From Rhodovibrio sodomensis (GTDB lineage Bacteria > Pseudomonadota > Alphaproteobacteria > Kiloniellales > Rhodovibrionaceae), in contig NZ_NRRL01000005.1 in assembly GCF_016583645.1 (NCBI RefSeq), positions 62,001-126,000 of the forward strand: a stretch of 64,000 bases of DNA, read 5' to 3'. Every line of letters starts with the position of its first letter. Position 1 is the stretch's first letter. Below the pieces are notes generated by a model that worked only from the letters and a program-made list of their open reading frames with translations, searched no databases and was not told where the DNA came from. Below are positions 35,812 through 44,989 of this stretch, in pieces. Both the position numbers and the translations under genes were made by a program.

Positions 35812-37038
35812 ATGTCACCGCAGGACCGAAGCATCGCAACTGAGGACATTCAAGCAGCGACGAATACCGCCGCACCCTCCGATACGCCGGATGTCACCCT
35901 GTTGGGCGGGCGTACGCTGTTGCCCGATGGGTCGTTGCAGGACGCCTGCGTAACCCTCGCCGCGGGCCGCATCGCGGCGGTGAGTGCGTCGGAGGGGCGT
36001 CCGGCGACCCGGCGGATCGACCTCGCCGGCCGTCTGTTGCTGCCCGGCATCATCGACCTGCACGGCGATGCGTTCGAACAGGTGTTGATGCCCCGCTCGG
36101 GCGTACGCTTCCCGATGGACCTCGCGCTGGCGGAGATCGACCGGCAGCTGATCGCCAACGGCATCACGACCGCGTACCACAGCCTGACCTACAGCTGGGA
36201 GCCTGGATTGCGCGGGCGCGAGACGGTGGTCGAGCTGATGGCCGCGCTCGACCGGCTGGGTCCGGAACTCGCGTGCCAGCCGCGCGTTCATCTGCGCTTC
36301 GAACTGCATAACGTCGATGCGGTGGCGGAGGTCGCGGATTGGCTGCATGCCGGCCGCATCGACCTGATTTCGCTCAACGAGCATCTGGACATGATCACCG
36401 ACCGGCTGGAGCGGGTGGACAAGCTGGCCCAGTACGCCGAACGCACCGGCCTTTCGATCACCCGGTACAAGGAGCTGGTCCAGCAGGTCGCCAAACGCGG
36501 CGCGGAGGTGCCGAACGGCGTGGCGCGGGTCTGCGCGGCCGCGCGTTCGGCCGGTGTGCCGATCGCCAGCCACGACGACGACAGCCCCGACGTGCGCGGG
36601 CACTACCGCGACCTGGGCGCCCGGCTGTGCGAGTTTCCGGTCAATGCCGAAACGGCCGAGGCGGCGGCCGCGCACGGCGATCCCGTGATCCTGGGCAGCC
36701 CCAACGTGGTGCGCGGTGGCAGCCACGATGCGCGCATGACAGCCGAAAACGCGGTGCGCGCCGGCCTGTGCAACGTGCTTACCACGGATTATTACTATCC
36801 GGCCCCGCTGATCGCGGCGTTCCGGCTCGCCGACGCCGGCGCGTGCGACTTCCCGGCCGCCTGGGATCTGGTGTCCGCTGGGCCGGCGCGGGCCGCCGGT
36901 CTCGACGATCGCGGCACGGTCGCGGTCGGGCAGCGCGCCGATCTGGTGGCGGTCGAGCCGGGGCCGCTGCCGCGCGTGGCCGCCACTTGGACTGGCGGGC
37001 GGATGATGTACCGGGCCGACCCGCGCGTGGTCGGCTGA
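35812..37038 (+). CDS. phnM: PhnM2, second RPnTP diphosphohydrolase
   Basis: The 408-residue PhnM paralogue has LPGIIDLHGDAFEQ, HSLTYSWEPGLRGRETVVELM, ISLNEHLDMITDRLER, ASHDDDSPDVRGHY and the C-terminal DRGTVAVGQRADLVAVEPG. PhnM1 has a distinct set of matching segments, so the two are not recent duplicates. It stands alone next to importer 2. ATG 35812 preferred over the adjacent TTG. It may serve ribosyl-phosphonates produced under a different signal. Confidence 0.9.
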   Translation: MSPQDRSIATEDIQAATNTAAPSDTPDVTLLGGRTLLPDGSLQDACVTLAAGRIAAVSASEGRPATRRIDLAGRLLLPGIIDLHGDAFEQVLMPRSGVRFPMDLALAEIDRQLIANGITTAYHSLTYSWEPGLRGRETVVELMAALDRLGPELACQPRVHLRFELHNVDAVAEVADWLHAGRIDLISLNEHLDMITDRLERVDKLAQYAERTGLSITRYKELVQQVAKRGAEVPNGVARVCAAARSAGVPIASHDDDSPDVRGHYRDLGARLCEFPVNAETAEAAAAHGDPVILGSPNVVRGGSHDARMTAENAVRAGLCNVLTTDYYYPAPLIAAFRLADAGACDFPAAWDLVSAGPARAAGLDDRGTVAVGQRADLVAVEPGPLPRVAATWTGGRMMYRADPRVVG

Positions 37039-37154
37039 GCCGGTCGGGAGCCGCCGACCCAGGCTCCCGTCGGGTGCGCCCCGCGACACCGCGGCACGGC
37101 CCTACCTACCTGGAATGCGCGTGCCGGGCGTGCTACACGGAAATTGGCGACAGG

Positions 37155-37166
37155 ATTGTTCACAAT
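37155..37166 (+). promoter_or_regulatory. Candidate FCD-GntR operator before its own gene
   Basis: ATTGTTCACAAT, a perfect dyad ATTGT-N2-ACAAT, 21 bp before the chosen GntR start. The same pattern occurs at 46512-46523 and 46489-46500 between xdhA and the importer operon. FadR/FCD-type GntR proteins commonly bind TTGT-N2-ACAA-like dyads. Confidence 0.55.
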
Positions 37167-37186
37167 TCAGCGGATCTGGCAGGGGC

Positions 37187-37933
37187 ATGCCGGAAGGACT
37201 GGACGGGGCTGCAGCCGGGTATAGCACGGCCGGGCACGTCGCGGCCGCGCCCGGCGGCGGGGACGCGGTCGCCGCGTCGATCTACGACCAGCTGTCGGGG
37301 GCGATCTTCGACCGGCGGCTACCGCCCGGCACCAAGCTGGTGGAGCAGAACCTGGCCGCGATCTTCGGGGTCAGCCGGGCGCGCATCCGCACCGTCCTGG
37401 GCCGGCTGGCGCACGATCATCTGGTCACGCTGGAGCGTAACCGCGGAGCACGCGTCTCCACCCCCGGCGTCGACGAGTCCCGCGAGGTGTTCGACGCGCG
37501 CAAGCTGATCGAGGACGGCACCGTGCGCGCCGCCGCGCGCAACGCCACCCCGGCCCAGCTGCGCCAGCTGCAGGCCCACGTCGGCGACGAAGCGGAGACC
37601 CGCCGGCGCGGCGACCGGCAGGCTGGGATCCGGCTGTCCGGGCGCTTCCATCTGCTGTTGGCGGAAGCCGGCGGCAACCAGGTCCTGCTCGACCTGCTGC
37701 GCGGGCTGGTCGCGCGCTCCTCGCTGGTGATCGCGCTCTACGAACGCCCGGGGCAGGGCGACTGCTCCAATCACGACCACCAGCAGTTGCTGGACCGCGT
37801 CGCGGCCGGCGACGCCGACGGTGCGGCCGGCAGCATGGCCGCCCATCTGGACGAGATCCGCGGCCAACTGGACCTGAGCGCCCAGGGCAGCAGCCGGGTC
37901 AGCCTGGAAAGCGTGTTCGGGCAGGCGGGGTAG
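37187..37933 (+). CDS. GntR-family (FCD domain) transcriptional regulator, probably of purine catabolism
   Basis: About 248 residues from ATG 37187 (an upstream in-frame start would read through the candidate operator). The winged helix spans roughly residues 25-95 (IYDQLSGAIFDRRLPPGTKL, FGVSRARIRTVLGRLAHDHLV) and an all-alpha FCD ligand domain follows (about 105-225; [39 protein letters not shown] with metal-type His). The shared operator at the xdh promoter and proximity suggest control of purine/ureide genes, perhaps sensing a ureide; this is inference. Confidence 0.78.
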   Translation: MPEGLDGAAAGYSTAGHVAAAPGGGDAVAASIYDQLSGAIFDRRLPPGTKLVEQNLAAIFGVSRARIRTVLGRLAHDHLVTLERNRGARVSTPGVDESREVFDARKLIEDGTVRAAARNATPAQLRQLQAHVGDEAETRRRGDRQAGIRLSGRFHLLLAEAGGNQVLLDLLRGLVARSSLVIALYERPGQGDCSNHDHQQLLDRVAAGDADGAAGSMAAHLDEIRGQLDLSAQGSSRVSLESVFGQAG

Positions 37934-38044
37934 GTCGTCTTACAGCATTCGTAGGGTGGGCAGCTTCCACGGAACCTGCGATCAATCGGCCAGAACGCAC
38001 GGCGCGCCGGCGGGTTTCCGCTCCTTCCGGTCGTGTCCCGCCAG

Positions 38045-39468
38045 GTGGTGTAGGAGCTGTGGGTAAGTCGGCCGCCGCAGCGACCGCCACGAGTCCGGCG
38101 GCGGCGGCCGACTTATCCATAGCGGTGGTCATCGCGTTTCCCCGGCAAGGTTTCGTCGCCGAACGCAAACCAACACCCGGAGATCCACGATGACCGACGA
38201 TATGATGACCCTGCAGACCCTGCTGGCCAAGCAGCCCGATGCCGACGTGCTGCGCGAGATGATCGGCTTTGCCGCGCAGCGCCTGATGGAGCTGGAGGTC
38301 GGGGCCAAGACCGGCGCCGCCCATGGCGAACGCACACCCGACCGCCTGACCCAGCGTAACGGCTACCGCGACCGGAGCTGGGAAACCCGCGCCGGCACGG
38401 TCGAGCTGCGTATCCCGAAACTGCGCCAGGGCAGCTACTTCCCGGGGTTCCTGGAGCCGCGGCGGATGAGCGAGAAGGCGCTCACGGCCGTCATCCAGGA
38501 GGCCTACATCCAGGGCATCTCCACCCGCTCGGTCGACGAGCTGGTCAAGGCGATGGGGATGAGCGGTGTCTCCAAGAGCCAGGTCTCGCGGCTGTGCGAG
38601 GAGATCGACGAGCGCGTCACCTCGTTCATGAACCGGCCGCTGGAGGGCGACTGGCCGTATCTCTGGCTGGACGCGACCTACGTCAAAGTGCGCCAGCAGG
38701 GCCGGGTCGTCTCGGTCGCCGTCGTGCTCGCCATCGGCGTGAACACCGACGGCCGGCGGGAGGTGCTGGGCATGGACATCGGTGTTTCCGAAGCGGAGAC
38801 CTTCTGGGTCGAGTTCCTGCGCAAGCTGCGCCGGCGCGGCCTGAAGGGCGTCAAGCTGGTGGTCTCGGACGCGCACGAGGGTCTAAAGGCGGCCGTGACC
38901 AAGGTCCTGAGCGCCACCTGGCAGCGCTGCCGTGTGCATTTCGCCCGCAACATCCTGGCCCACGCCGGCAAACAGGGCCGGCGCCTGGTGGCCGCATAGG
39001 CGCCTCTGGCGCCGACTGCGTGTCCATCGGCACCGCGTTCGCCCAGCCCGATGCCGCCTCGGCCAAGGTGCAGTGGCGCCAGGTCGCCGACGAGATGCGT
39101 CCCAAGCTGCCCAAGCTCGCGGCGATCATGGACGAGGCCGAGGAGGACGTCCTCGCCTACATGACGTTCCCGCGGAACCACTGGACCAAGCTCAGCTCGA
39201 CCAACTCGATCGAGCGCACCAAAGCGGAGATCAAGCGGCGCACCGACGTCGTCGGGATCTTTCCCAACGAGGCGGCGATCACTCGCCTGGTCGGGGCGAT
39301 CCTGATGGAACAGAACGACGAATGGGCGGTCCAGCGCTGCCGCTACATGACGCTGGCCACCATCAGCGAGGTCAGCGACGATAACGTGCCTCTGCTGGCC
39401 GCCGTCGCCAGCTGAACCCCGACGGAACCACGCCAGGGAACGCATCGACACCGCGGCTCTTACACCAC
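38045..39468 (+). mobile_element. IS256-family insertion sequence with imperfect terminal inverted repeats
   Basis: Left end GTGGTGTAGGAGCTGTGG (38045) and, read inward on the other strand, right end GTGGTGTAAGAGCCGCGG (39468-39451) match at 15 of 18 positions. The total of about 1.42 kb suits IS256. It encloses the broken transposase. I could not see a clear 8-9 bp target duplication, suggesting an old insertion or imprecise end calls. It separates the GntR gene from puuD. Confidence 0.72.
38190..39415 (+). pseudogene. IS256-family transposase, disrupted
   Basis: The first part (38190-38999, 269 aa) has [15 protein letters not shown] and [12 protein letters not shown] carrying the first two catalytic aspartates, ending at a TAG. 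The conserved C-terminal part, with TNSIERTKAEIKRR (catalytic Glu), continues in another frame to 39415. The break coincides with a small hairpin GGCGCC-TCT-GGCGCC (38999-39013) inside an apparent insertion of about two dozen bases between RLVAA and the TAFAQPDA segment. Full-length homologues are single-frame, so this copy is probably inactive. Confidence 0.85.
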
Positions 39469-39546
39469 GCTATGGGGCACGATCCTCCTTCCAATGGAGG
39501 AGAGCGGTTTTACCAGGTTGCGGCGCGCCCCCGACCTGCCCCGCAC

Positions 39547-40761
39547 CTACCTTTCCTCGCCGCCGCGCAGCCAACGGGCGAGCAGGGCGCGTTCCTCCGG
39601 CTGCATCTGGGTGACGTTGCCGATCGGCATGGCGTGGCTGTCGACCGACTGCTGCAGCACCGACGCCGACCAGCGGCGCACCTGGGCGGGCGTTTCCAGA
39701 ACGATCCCCTTGGGCGGCGCGTCGAAGCCCTGGTAGCTCGGCTCCCGTGCGTGGCAGGCGGTGCAGCGCTGCTGCACGATCGCCATCGCGACCGGCCGCA
39801 GGTGGCTGGCTTCCCGGTTCGCCTCGGCGGCCGCGGGCGCGTCGCCGGGCGCGAGCGTCTTGACCCCGGCCGCGCCGACGATCAGCGCCGCCATCGCCGC
39901 CCCGCCGGCGGGCAGCAGCCACGCCGGCATCCGGCCGGTGTGGCGCAGCACTAAAGCGTGGCGCACCAGCGCTCCCAGCGCGCAGATCGCCAGCAGCAGC
40001 ACCCCGGCGTAGGGGTGGCCGTAGACCATCGGGTAATGGTTGGAGAGCATCAGGAAGACGACCGGCAGCGTGAGGTAGGTGTTGTGCACGCTGCGCTGCT
40101 TGCCGGTGAGGCCGAGCTTCGGGTCGGGCGTTTCGCCCGCGCGCATCGCCGCCACGATCTTCTTCTGGTTGGGGATGATCGTGAAGAACACGTTGGCGGT
40201 CATGATGGTCGCCATCGCCGCGCCGACGTGCAGGAAGGCGGCCCGGTCGCTCAGCAGCCACAGCGCGGCATAGGTGATCGCCACGATCAGGGCGACGACC
40301 GCCAGACCCAGCAGCCGGTCGTCGCGGGCGATCGGGCTGCGGCACAGGCCGTCGTAGACCAGCCAGCCGCCCGCCAGCAGACCCAGCCCCACGGCGATAC
40401 CGACCGGATAGCTGAGCGTGCTGCCGACCGGCAGCAGGACGCTGGGCCCGGCCAAGTAGTAGACGATCGCCAACAGCGCCATGCCGGTCAGCCAGGTGCT
40501 GTAGCTCTCCCATTTGAACCAGTGGAGTTCGTCAGGCAGGTGGCTGGGCGCAACCTTGTACTTCTGGGCGTGGTAGAAGCCGCCGCCGTGGACCATCCAG
40601 ATCTCGCCCTGCAGGCGCTTCTGCTGGGGATCGTCGGCGGTCGGCGTCAGGCTGTTGTCCTTCCAGACGAAGTAGAAGGACGAGCCGATCCATGCGATCC
40701 CGACGATCACGTGCGCCCAGCGCGCGATCAGGTTCAGCCAGTCCAGGATGGCGAGTTCCAT
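39547..40761 (-). CDS. puuD: PuuD, membrane urate hydroxylase with C-terminal cytochrome c domain
   Basis: The 404-residue integral membrane protein has about eight hydrophobic segments with conserved histidines (RWAHVIVGIAWIGSSFYFVWKD, HGGGFYHAQKY) followed by a periplasmic cytochrome c domain with CTACH heme-binding motif (about residue 330). It converts urate to 5-hydroxyisourate using the respiratory chain instead of oxygen. Product goes to the UraD-UraH fusion encoded just upstream in the same leftward operon (gap 42 bp). Confidence 0.93.
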   Translation of the reverse strand: MELAILDWLNLIARWAHVIVGIAWIGSSFYFVWKDNSLTPTADDPQQKRLQGEIWMVHGGGFYHAQKYKVAPSHLPDELHWFKWESYSTWLTGMALLAIVYYLAGPSVLLPVGSTLSYPVGIAVGLGLLAGGWLVYDGLCRSPIARDDRLLGLAVVALIVAITYAALWLLSDRAAFLHVGAAMATIMTANVFFTIIPNQKKIVAAMRAGETPDPKLGLTGKQRSVHNTYLTLPVVFLMLSNHYPMVYGHPYAGVLLLAICALGALVRHALVLRHTGRMPAWLLPAGGAAMAALIVGAAGVKTLAPGDAPAAAEANREASHLRPVAMAIVQQRCTACHAREPSYQGFDAPPKGIVLETPAQVRRWSASVLQQSVDSHAMPIGNVTQMQPEERALLARWLRGGEER

Positions 40762-40803
40762 GAGCGGTCCAGGTTCGGCCGTTTTAGGCAGGCGTGAGGT
40801 GGC

Positions 40804-41682
40804 TCAGCTGCCCCGGTAGATCGAGATCGACCAGGGCGAGAGCAGCAGCGGCACGTGGTAGTGCGCTTCCGGGTTGGAAATCCCGAAGCTGAGCGGGATC
40901 CGGTCCAGGAACGGCGTCGCGGTCGTGGTGTGGCCGGCGCGGGCGAAGTAGACGCCGGCCTCGAACACCCACTGGTACAGGCCGGGGCGGACGTCCGCGC
41001 CCTGCAGGGCCGGGCCGGCCAGCCGGCCGTCGTCGTTGGTGACGAAGTCGCCCACGCGCGTCGCACCGTCGTCCGCGTCTAGATACCAGAGCGCGAGCGG
41101 CAGGCGTGCCGCCGGGCAGCCGCCGGCGGTGTCCAGGACGTGGGTGGTCAGCTTGCCGGTGGGCGCGGGCTCCACGGTGCTCAGCAGGCGCAGCCAGGCG
41201 ATCTTGCCGACCTCGTGCAGCGCGGTCGCCAGCTCCCGGTGCCAGGGGGTGTCCACGCGCCCCTCGAAGGCCGCCAGGATACGGGCCTTGTCCGCTCCGC
41301 GCACCGCCTTGATGAACGGAAAGCCGAAGCGCTCCCGGTAACGGCCGTTGAGCTCCTGGAAGCGCGCCATCTCGTCTTCGCTCAGGCTGTCCAGCCCGGC
41401 CGAGGCCTGCTCGCCGGACGATGCTTCCGTCAGCTCGCCCGCCACCGCTGCCCGGCCGGCCAAGTCGGGGTGGTTGCGCAGCAGGGCGAGCTGGCCTTCC
41501 TCGCCGGCGGCCTCGACCGCCGCCGTCATCGCCGCGTGCAGGGCGGTCAGGCTGTCGAACGGGCGCTGGCCTGCGACGCGCTCGGGAATCCAGGGGCTGT
41601 GCTCGAAGAGGCCGCTCAGCGCGTCGACGAAGCCGGCGGCGTCGCGGGCGTTCAGGTCGGCCAGGGTCAGGCGGTCGCTCAC
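40804..41682 (-). CDS. Bifunctional OHCU decarboxylase - 5-hydroxyisourate hydrolase (UraD-UraH fusion)
   Basis: The 292-residue fusion: residues 1-170 are UraD (NHPDLAGRAA, GFPFIKAVRG), residues 177-292 are the transthyretin-related HIU hydrolase UraH (KLTTHVLDTAGGCPA at the start, HYHVPLLLSPWSISIYRGS at the end). Together they convert HIU through OHCU to S-allantoin, acting right after PuuD. In plants the same order of domains occurs in allantoin synthase. GTG start 41682 overlaps the xdhC stop by 4 bp, fixing the start. Confidence 0.92.
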   Translation of the reverse strand: MSDRLTLADLNARDAAGFVDALSGLFEHSPWIPERVAGQRPFDSLTALHAAMTAAVEAAGEEGQLALLRNHPDLAGRAAVAGELTEASSGEQASAGLDSLSEDEMARFQELNGRYRERFGFPFIKAVRGADKARILAAFEGRVDTPWHRELATALHEVGKIAWLRLLSTVEPAPTGKLTTHVLDTAGGCPAARLPLALWYLDADDGATRVGDFVTNDDGRLAGPALQGADVRPGLYQWVFEAGVYFARAGHTTTATPFLDRIPLSFGISNPEAHYHVPLLLSPWSISIYRGS

Positions 41683-42629
41683 TTGGCGGCTTCTCCGGTC
41701 CGGTGGGCCTCGGGGCGCGCTGCGCCGTCCTCGGCGACGCTGTCTTCGGCTGGGGCGCTGTCGCCCGCAGCGTGGAACCGCCGCAGCAGGTCCGCCGCAG
41801 CGGCGACCGCGATCTCTTGCGGGCGCTTGCCGGGGATGCCGGGCAGGCCGATCGGGCAGGTGACCGCCGCGACGCGCGGCTCCGGCAGGCCGTCGGCCAG
41901 CAGCTGCTTGCGGAACCGGGCCCATTTGGTCTTGGAGCCGATCAGGCCGGGCGCCGGCAGCTCCGGACGCGCCAGCAACGCGGCCAGCACTTTGTAATCG
42001 CGGGCGTGGCTGTGGGTCATCACCAGGCTCTGCGCGCCGGCGGGCAGCTCGGCAACGTAGGCCGCGGGCGCGTACGTGTGCACCGGTGTCGCGCGGCCGG
42101 GCAGCGGCGGCGTCAGCGCATCGTCGCGCTCGTCGATCCAGAGCACGCGCACGCCGCTGCCGTCCAGCGTGCGCACCAGCGCACGGCCGACGTGCCCGGC
42201 GCCGAACAGGGCCAGGGTGCCGATTGCCTGGGCCATCGGCTCGTACAAAAGCGTGACCGCCCCGCCGCAGCACTGTTCCCGGTCGGCGCCCAGCATCAGC
42301 TTTTCCGTGGTGGGCGTCGCGGCGCCCTCGGCCAGCAGGCGCCGGGCGGTCTCGCTCGCCGCGTACTCCAGCTGGCCGCCGCCGATGCTGCCGGCCTGAG
42401 TGTCCTCGGCCACCACCATCTTGGCCCCGGCCTCCCGCGGGGTTGAGCCGTGGGTTTCCAGCACGGTGACCAGCACGTGCGGCACTGCTGCCGCGTCCAG
42501 CCGGGCCAGGGCCGCGCGCCAGTCGCCGGCCCCGGCGCGGCCGGTTTCGTCGCCGATGCCGGCGGTCATGGCCGCGCGCCAGTCGCCGGCCCCGGCGCGG
42601 CCGGTTTCGTCGCCGATGCCGGCGGTCAT
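41679..42629 (-). CDS. xdhC: XdhC, molybdenum cofactor insertion chaperone for xanthine dehydrogenase
   Basis: The 316-residue XdhC binds and sulfurates Mo cofactor before insertion into XdhB. Landmarks: VLVTVLETHGSTPREAGAKMVV, GSIGGGQLEY, CCGGAVTLL and the Rossmann FGAGHVGRALVRTL. An exact 60-bp tandem duplication (42511-42570 and 42571-42630) repeats the first 20 residues (MTAGIGDETGRAGAGDWRAA). The outer ATG 42629 is preferred because GAGGCG lies upstream and it overlaps the xdhB stop; the inner ATG 42569 lacks a ribosome site. Confidence 0.9.
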   Translation of the reverse strand: MTAGIGDETGRAGAGDWRAAMTAGIGDETGRAGAGDWRAALARLDAAAVPHVLVTVLETHGSTPREAGAKMVVAEDTQAGSIGGGQLEYAASETARRLLAEGAATPTTEKLMLGADREQCCGGAVTLLYEPMAQAIGTLALFGAGHVGRALVRTLDGSGVRVLWIDERDDALTPPLPGRATPVHTYAPAAYVAELPAGAQSLVMTHSHARDYKVLAALLARPELPAPGLIGSKTKWARFRKQLLADGLPEPRVAAVTCPIGLPGIPGKRPQEIAVAAAADLLRRFHAAGDSAPAEDSVAEDGAARPEAHRTGEAAK

Positions 42630-42630
42630 G
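42511..42630. repeat. Perfect 60-bp tandem duplication at the xdhB/xdhC junction
   Basis: Two identical 60-bp units, in frame, covering the N-terminus of xdhC and its start codon. No mismatch between copies, so it is recent or maintained by slippage/recombination. Confidence 0.95.
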
Positions 42631-44989
42631 GCCGCATCGCCTCCACCGCGCGCAGGATTTTTTCCGGCGTCGCCGGCGCGTCCAGCGCGGCGGCGCGCCC
42701 ACCGGGCCCACAGGCGTGAACCGCATCGCGCAGCGCCAGCCAGACCGAGTTCGCCAGCATCAACGGCGGTTCGCCCACCGCCTTGGAGCGGAACGCGGTC
42801 GCCTCCTCGTTGGGGGCGTTCTGCAGCAGCTCGATGCGCAGGTCCCGCGGGACGTCGCGGGCGGTGGGAATCTTGTAGGTGCTGGGCGCGTGGGTCAGCA
42901 ACCGGCCCTCGGCATCCCAGACGCACTCCTCCATGGTCAGCCAGCCCAGGCCCTGGATGAAGCCGCCCTCGATCTGCCCGCGGTCGACGCCCGGGTTCAG
43001 CGAGCTGCCGACGTCGTGCAGGATGTCGGTGCGCAGCGGCTTCCACTCCCCGGTCAGGGTGTCGATCGCCACCTCCGACACCGCCACGCCGTGGGCGTAG
43101 TAATAGAACGGCCGGCCGCGGTTGGTCTCCCGGTCGAAGTGGATCTTCGGCGTGCGGTAGTAGCCGGTCGACGACAGCGACACGCGCGCCTGATGGCAGG
43201 CCTGCGCCAGTTCGCCGAAGCCGATCGTCTTGTTCCCGGCGACCGCCTGGTTGCCGGCGAACGTGACCGCGCGCGCGTCCGCCTCCAGCTGTTCGGCGGC
43301 GACCGCGCGCATCCGTTCGCGGATCGTCTCGGCCGCCTGCTTGGCCGCCATGCCGTTCAGATCGGAGCCGGAGGACGCGGCGGTCGGGGAGGTGTTGGGC
43401 ACCTTCGCCGTCGTGGTCGCTGTCGCCCGCACCGCCGTGAGGTCGATGCCGAACACCTCCGCCACCACCTGGGCGACCTTGACGAACACGCCCTGGCCCA
43501 TCTCCGTGCCGCCGTGGTTCAGCGCGACCGAGCCGTCGGTGTAGACGTTCACCAGCGCGCCCGCCTGGTTCATTTCCGGCTTGTTGAAGGAGATGCCGAA
43601 CTTGACCGGCGCCAGCGCAAGGCCGCGTTTGATCACGTCGTTCCCGGCGTTGAAGCGGTCGATCTCGGCGCGCCGGCGGGCGTAGTCGCTGCTGGCGACC
43701 AGCTGGTCGATCATCTCCGGAATGCGGAAGTGCTCGACCGTCTGGTGGTAGGGCGTGAGCAGGCGGTCGGGCGCTGCGTAGAGGTTCAGCCGTCGGACCT
43801 CGAGCGGGTCCTTGCCCAGGCTGCGTGCGATCGCGTCCAGCATCGCCTCCGCCGCGAGCATGCCCTGCGGTCCGCCGAAGCCGCGGAAGGCGGTATTGGA
43901 CTGGGTGTTGGTCTTGCAGAACAGCCCGGTCAGGCGGACGTGCGGGTAGTAGTAGGCGTTGTCGGCGTGGGAGAGCGCGCGCGACAGCACCCCGGGCGAC
44001 AGGTCGACCGACCAGCCGCACTGTCCGGCGAGTTGCATGTCGACGGCCAGGATCCGTCCGTCGTCGTCGAAACCGACGTCCCAGTCGAGCTTGAAGGCGT
44101 GGCGCTTGCCGGTGACCAGCATGTCGCTGTCGCGGTCGAGGCGCAGCTTGACCGGCCGCCCGGTCTTGGCCGCTGCGACCGCGGCCAGCCCAGCGACCAG
44201 GCTGGCCTGGCTCTCCTTGCCGCCGAACGCGCCGCCCATCCGGCGCACCTCCACCTGCACGGCGGCGTGCGGCACCGCCAGCAGGTGCGCCACGATGTGC
44301 TGCACCTCCGTCGGGTGCTGGGTGCCGGAGTAGACGACCATCTCGTCGTCCTCCTGCGGCACGGCGAGGGCGACCTGCGTTTCCAGGTAGAAGTGGTCCT
44401 GGCAGCCGACCCGGGTGCCGCCCTGCAGGCGCCGCGGCGCCTCGGACAACGCCGGTCCCGGGTCGCCGCGCTGGAAGACGATCGGCGCCAGCAGGTAATG
44501 CTCGCGCGCAATCGCGTCGTCCAGGTCGAGCACAGGCTGCAGGGGTTCGCCGTGGACCTCGACCAGCTTGGCCGCCTGCCTTGCGGTCTCGAAATCCGCG
44601 GCCGCCACCGCCGCGACCGGATGACCGACGTATTCCGCGACCTCCGGCGGCAGCAGCGGTTCGCCCGGCATGACCGGCGCCATGTCGTTCTCGCCCGGGA
44701 TGTCGCCCGCGGCGATCACGGTCGCGACGCCGTCGAGGGCCAATGCCTTCGCGGTGTCGATCCCGGTTATTCGGGCGTGCGCCCACTCGCTGGTGACCAG
44801 CGCCAGATGCAGGCAGCCGGCCGGTTCGCTCATGTCGTCGATGTATTTCGCCCCGCCGTCGACGTGGCGGAGCGCGCTGTCGTGCGGCGCGGTCTCGCTG
44901 ACCCCGCCTTTATGGCGGGCGGTCGGGCGGGCCCGCGCCGGCGCGGCAGCGTTGTCGTCCGGGGCGAAGACGGGGCCGCGGCGGGTCAT
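42626..44989 (-). CDS. xdhB: XdhB, molybdopterin subunit of xanthine dehydrogenase
   Basis: The 787-residue large subunit oxidises hypoxanthine/xanthine to urate. Mo-site motifs GGAFGGKESQA, FRGFGGPQG, GTEMGQGVFVKV and the catalytic glutamate region AVGEPPLMLA are present. Start ATG 44989 overlaps the xdhA stop (ATGA). Paired with XdhA as an (alpha-beta)2 type bacterial enzyme. Confidence 0.94.
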   Translation of the reverse strand: MTRRGPVFAPDDNAAAPARARPTARHKGGVSETAPHDSALRHVDGGAKYIDDMSEPAGCLHLALVTSEWAHARITGIDTAKALALDGVATVIAAGDIPGENDMAPVMPGEPLLPPEVAEYVGHPVAAVAAADFETARQAAKLVEVHGEPLQPVLDLDDAIAREHYLLAPIVFQRGDPGPALSEAPRRLQGGTRVGCQDHFYLETQVALAVPQEDDEMVVYSGTQHPTEVQHIVAHLLAVPHAAVQVEVRRMGGAFGGKESQASLVAGLAAVAAAKTGRPVKLRLDRDSDMLVTGKRHAFKLDWDVGFDDDGRILAVDMQLAGQCGWSVDLSPGVLSRALSHADNAYYYPHVRLTGLFCKTNTQSNTAFRGFGGPQGMLAAEAMLDAIARSLGKDPLEVRRLNLYAAPDRLLTPYHQTVEHFRIPEMIDQLVASSDYARRRAEIDRFNAGNDVIKRGLALAPVKFGISFNKPEMNQAGALVNVYTDGSVALNHGGTEMGQGVFVKVAQVVAEVFGIDLTAVRATATTTAKVPNTSPTAASSGSDLNGMAAKQAAETIRERMRAVAAEQLEADARAVTFAGNQAVAGNKTIGFGELAQACHQARVSLSSTGYYRTPKIHFDRETNRGRPFYYYAHGVAVSEVAIDTLTGEWKPLRTDILHDVGSSLNPGVDRGQIEGGFIQGLGWLTMEECVWDAEGRLLTHAPSTYKIPTARDVPRDLRIELLQNAPNEEATAFRSKAVGEPPLMLANSVWLALRDAVHACGPGGRAAALDAPATPEKILRAVEAMRP

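Noticed and set aside
41679..44786. 1035-codon minus-strand frame joining xdhC with sequence inside xdhB
   Set aside because: Only the last 316 codons are xdhC; the rest is an out-of-frame reading of xdhB.
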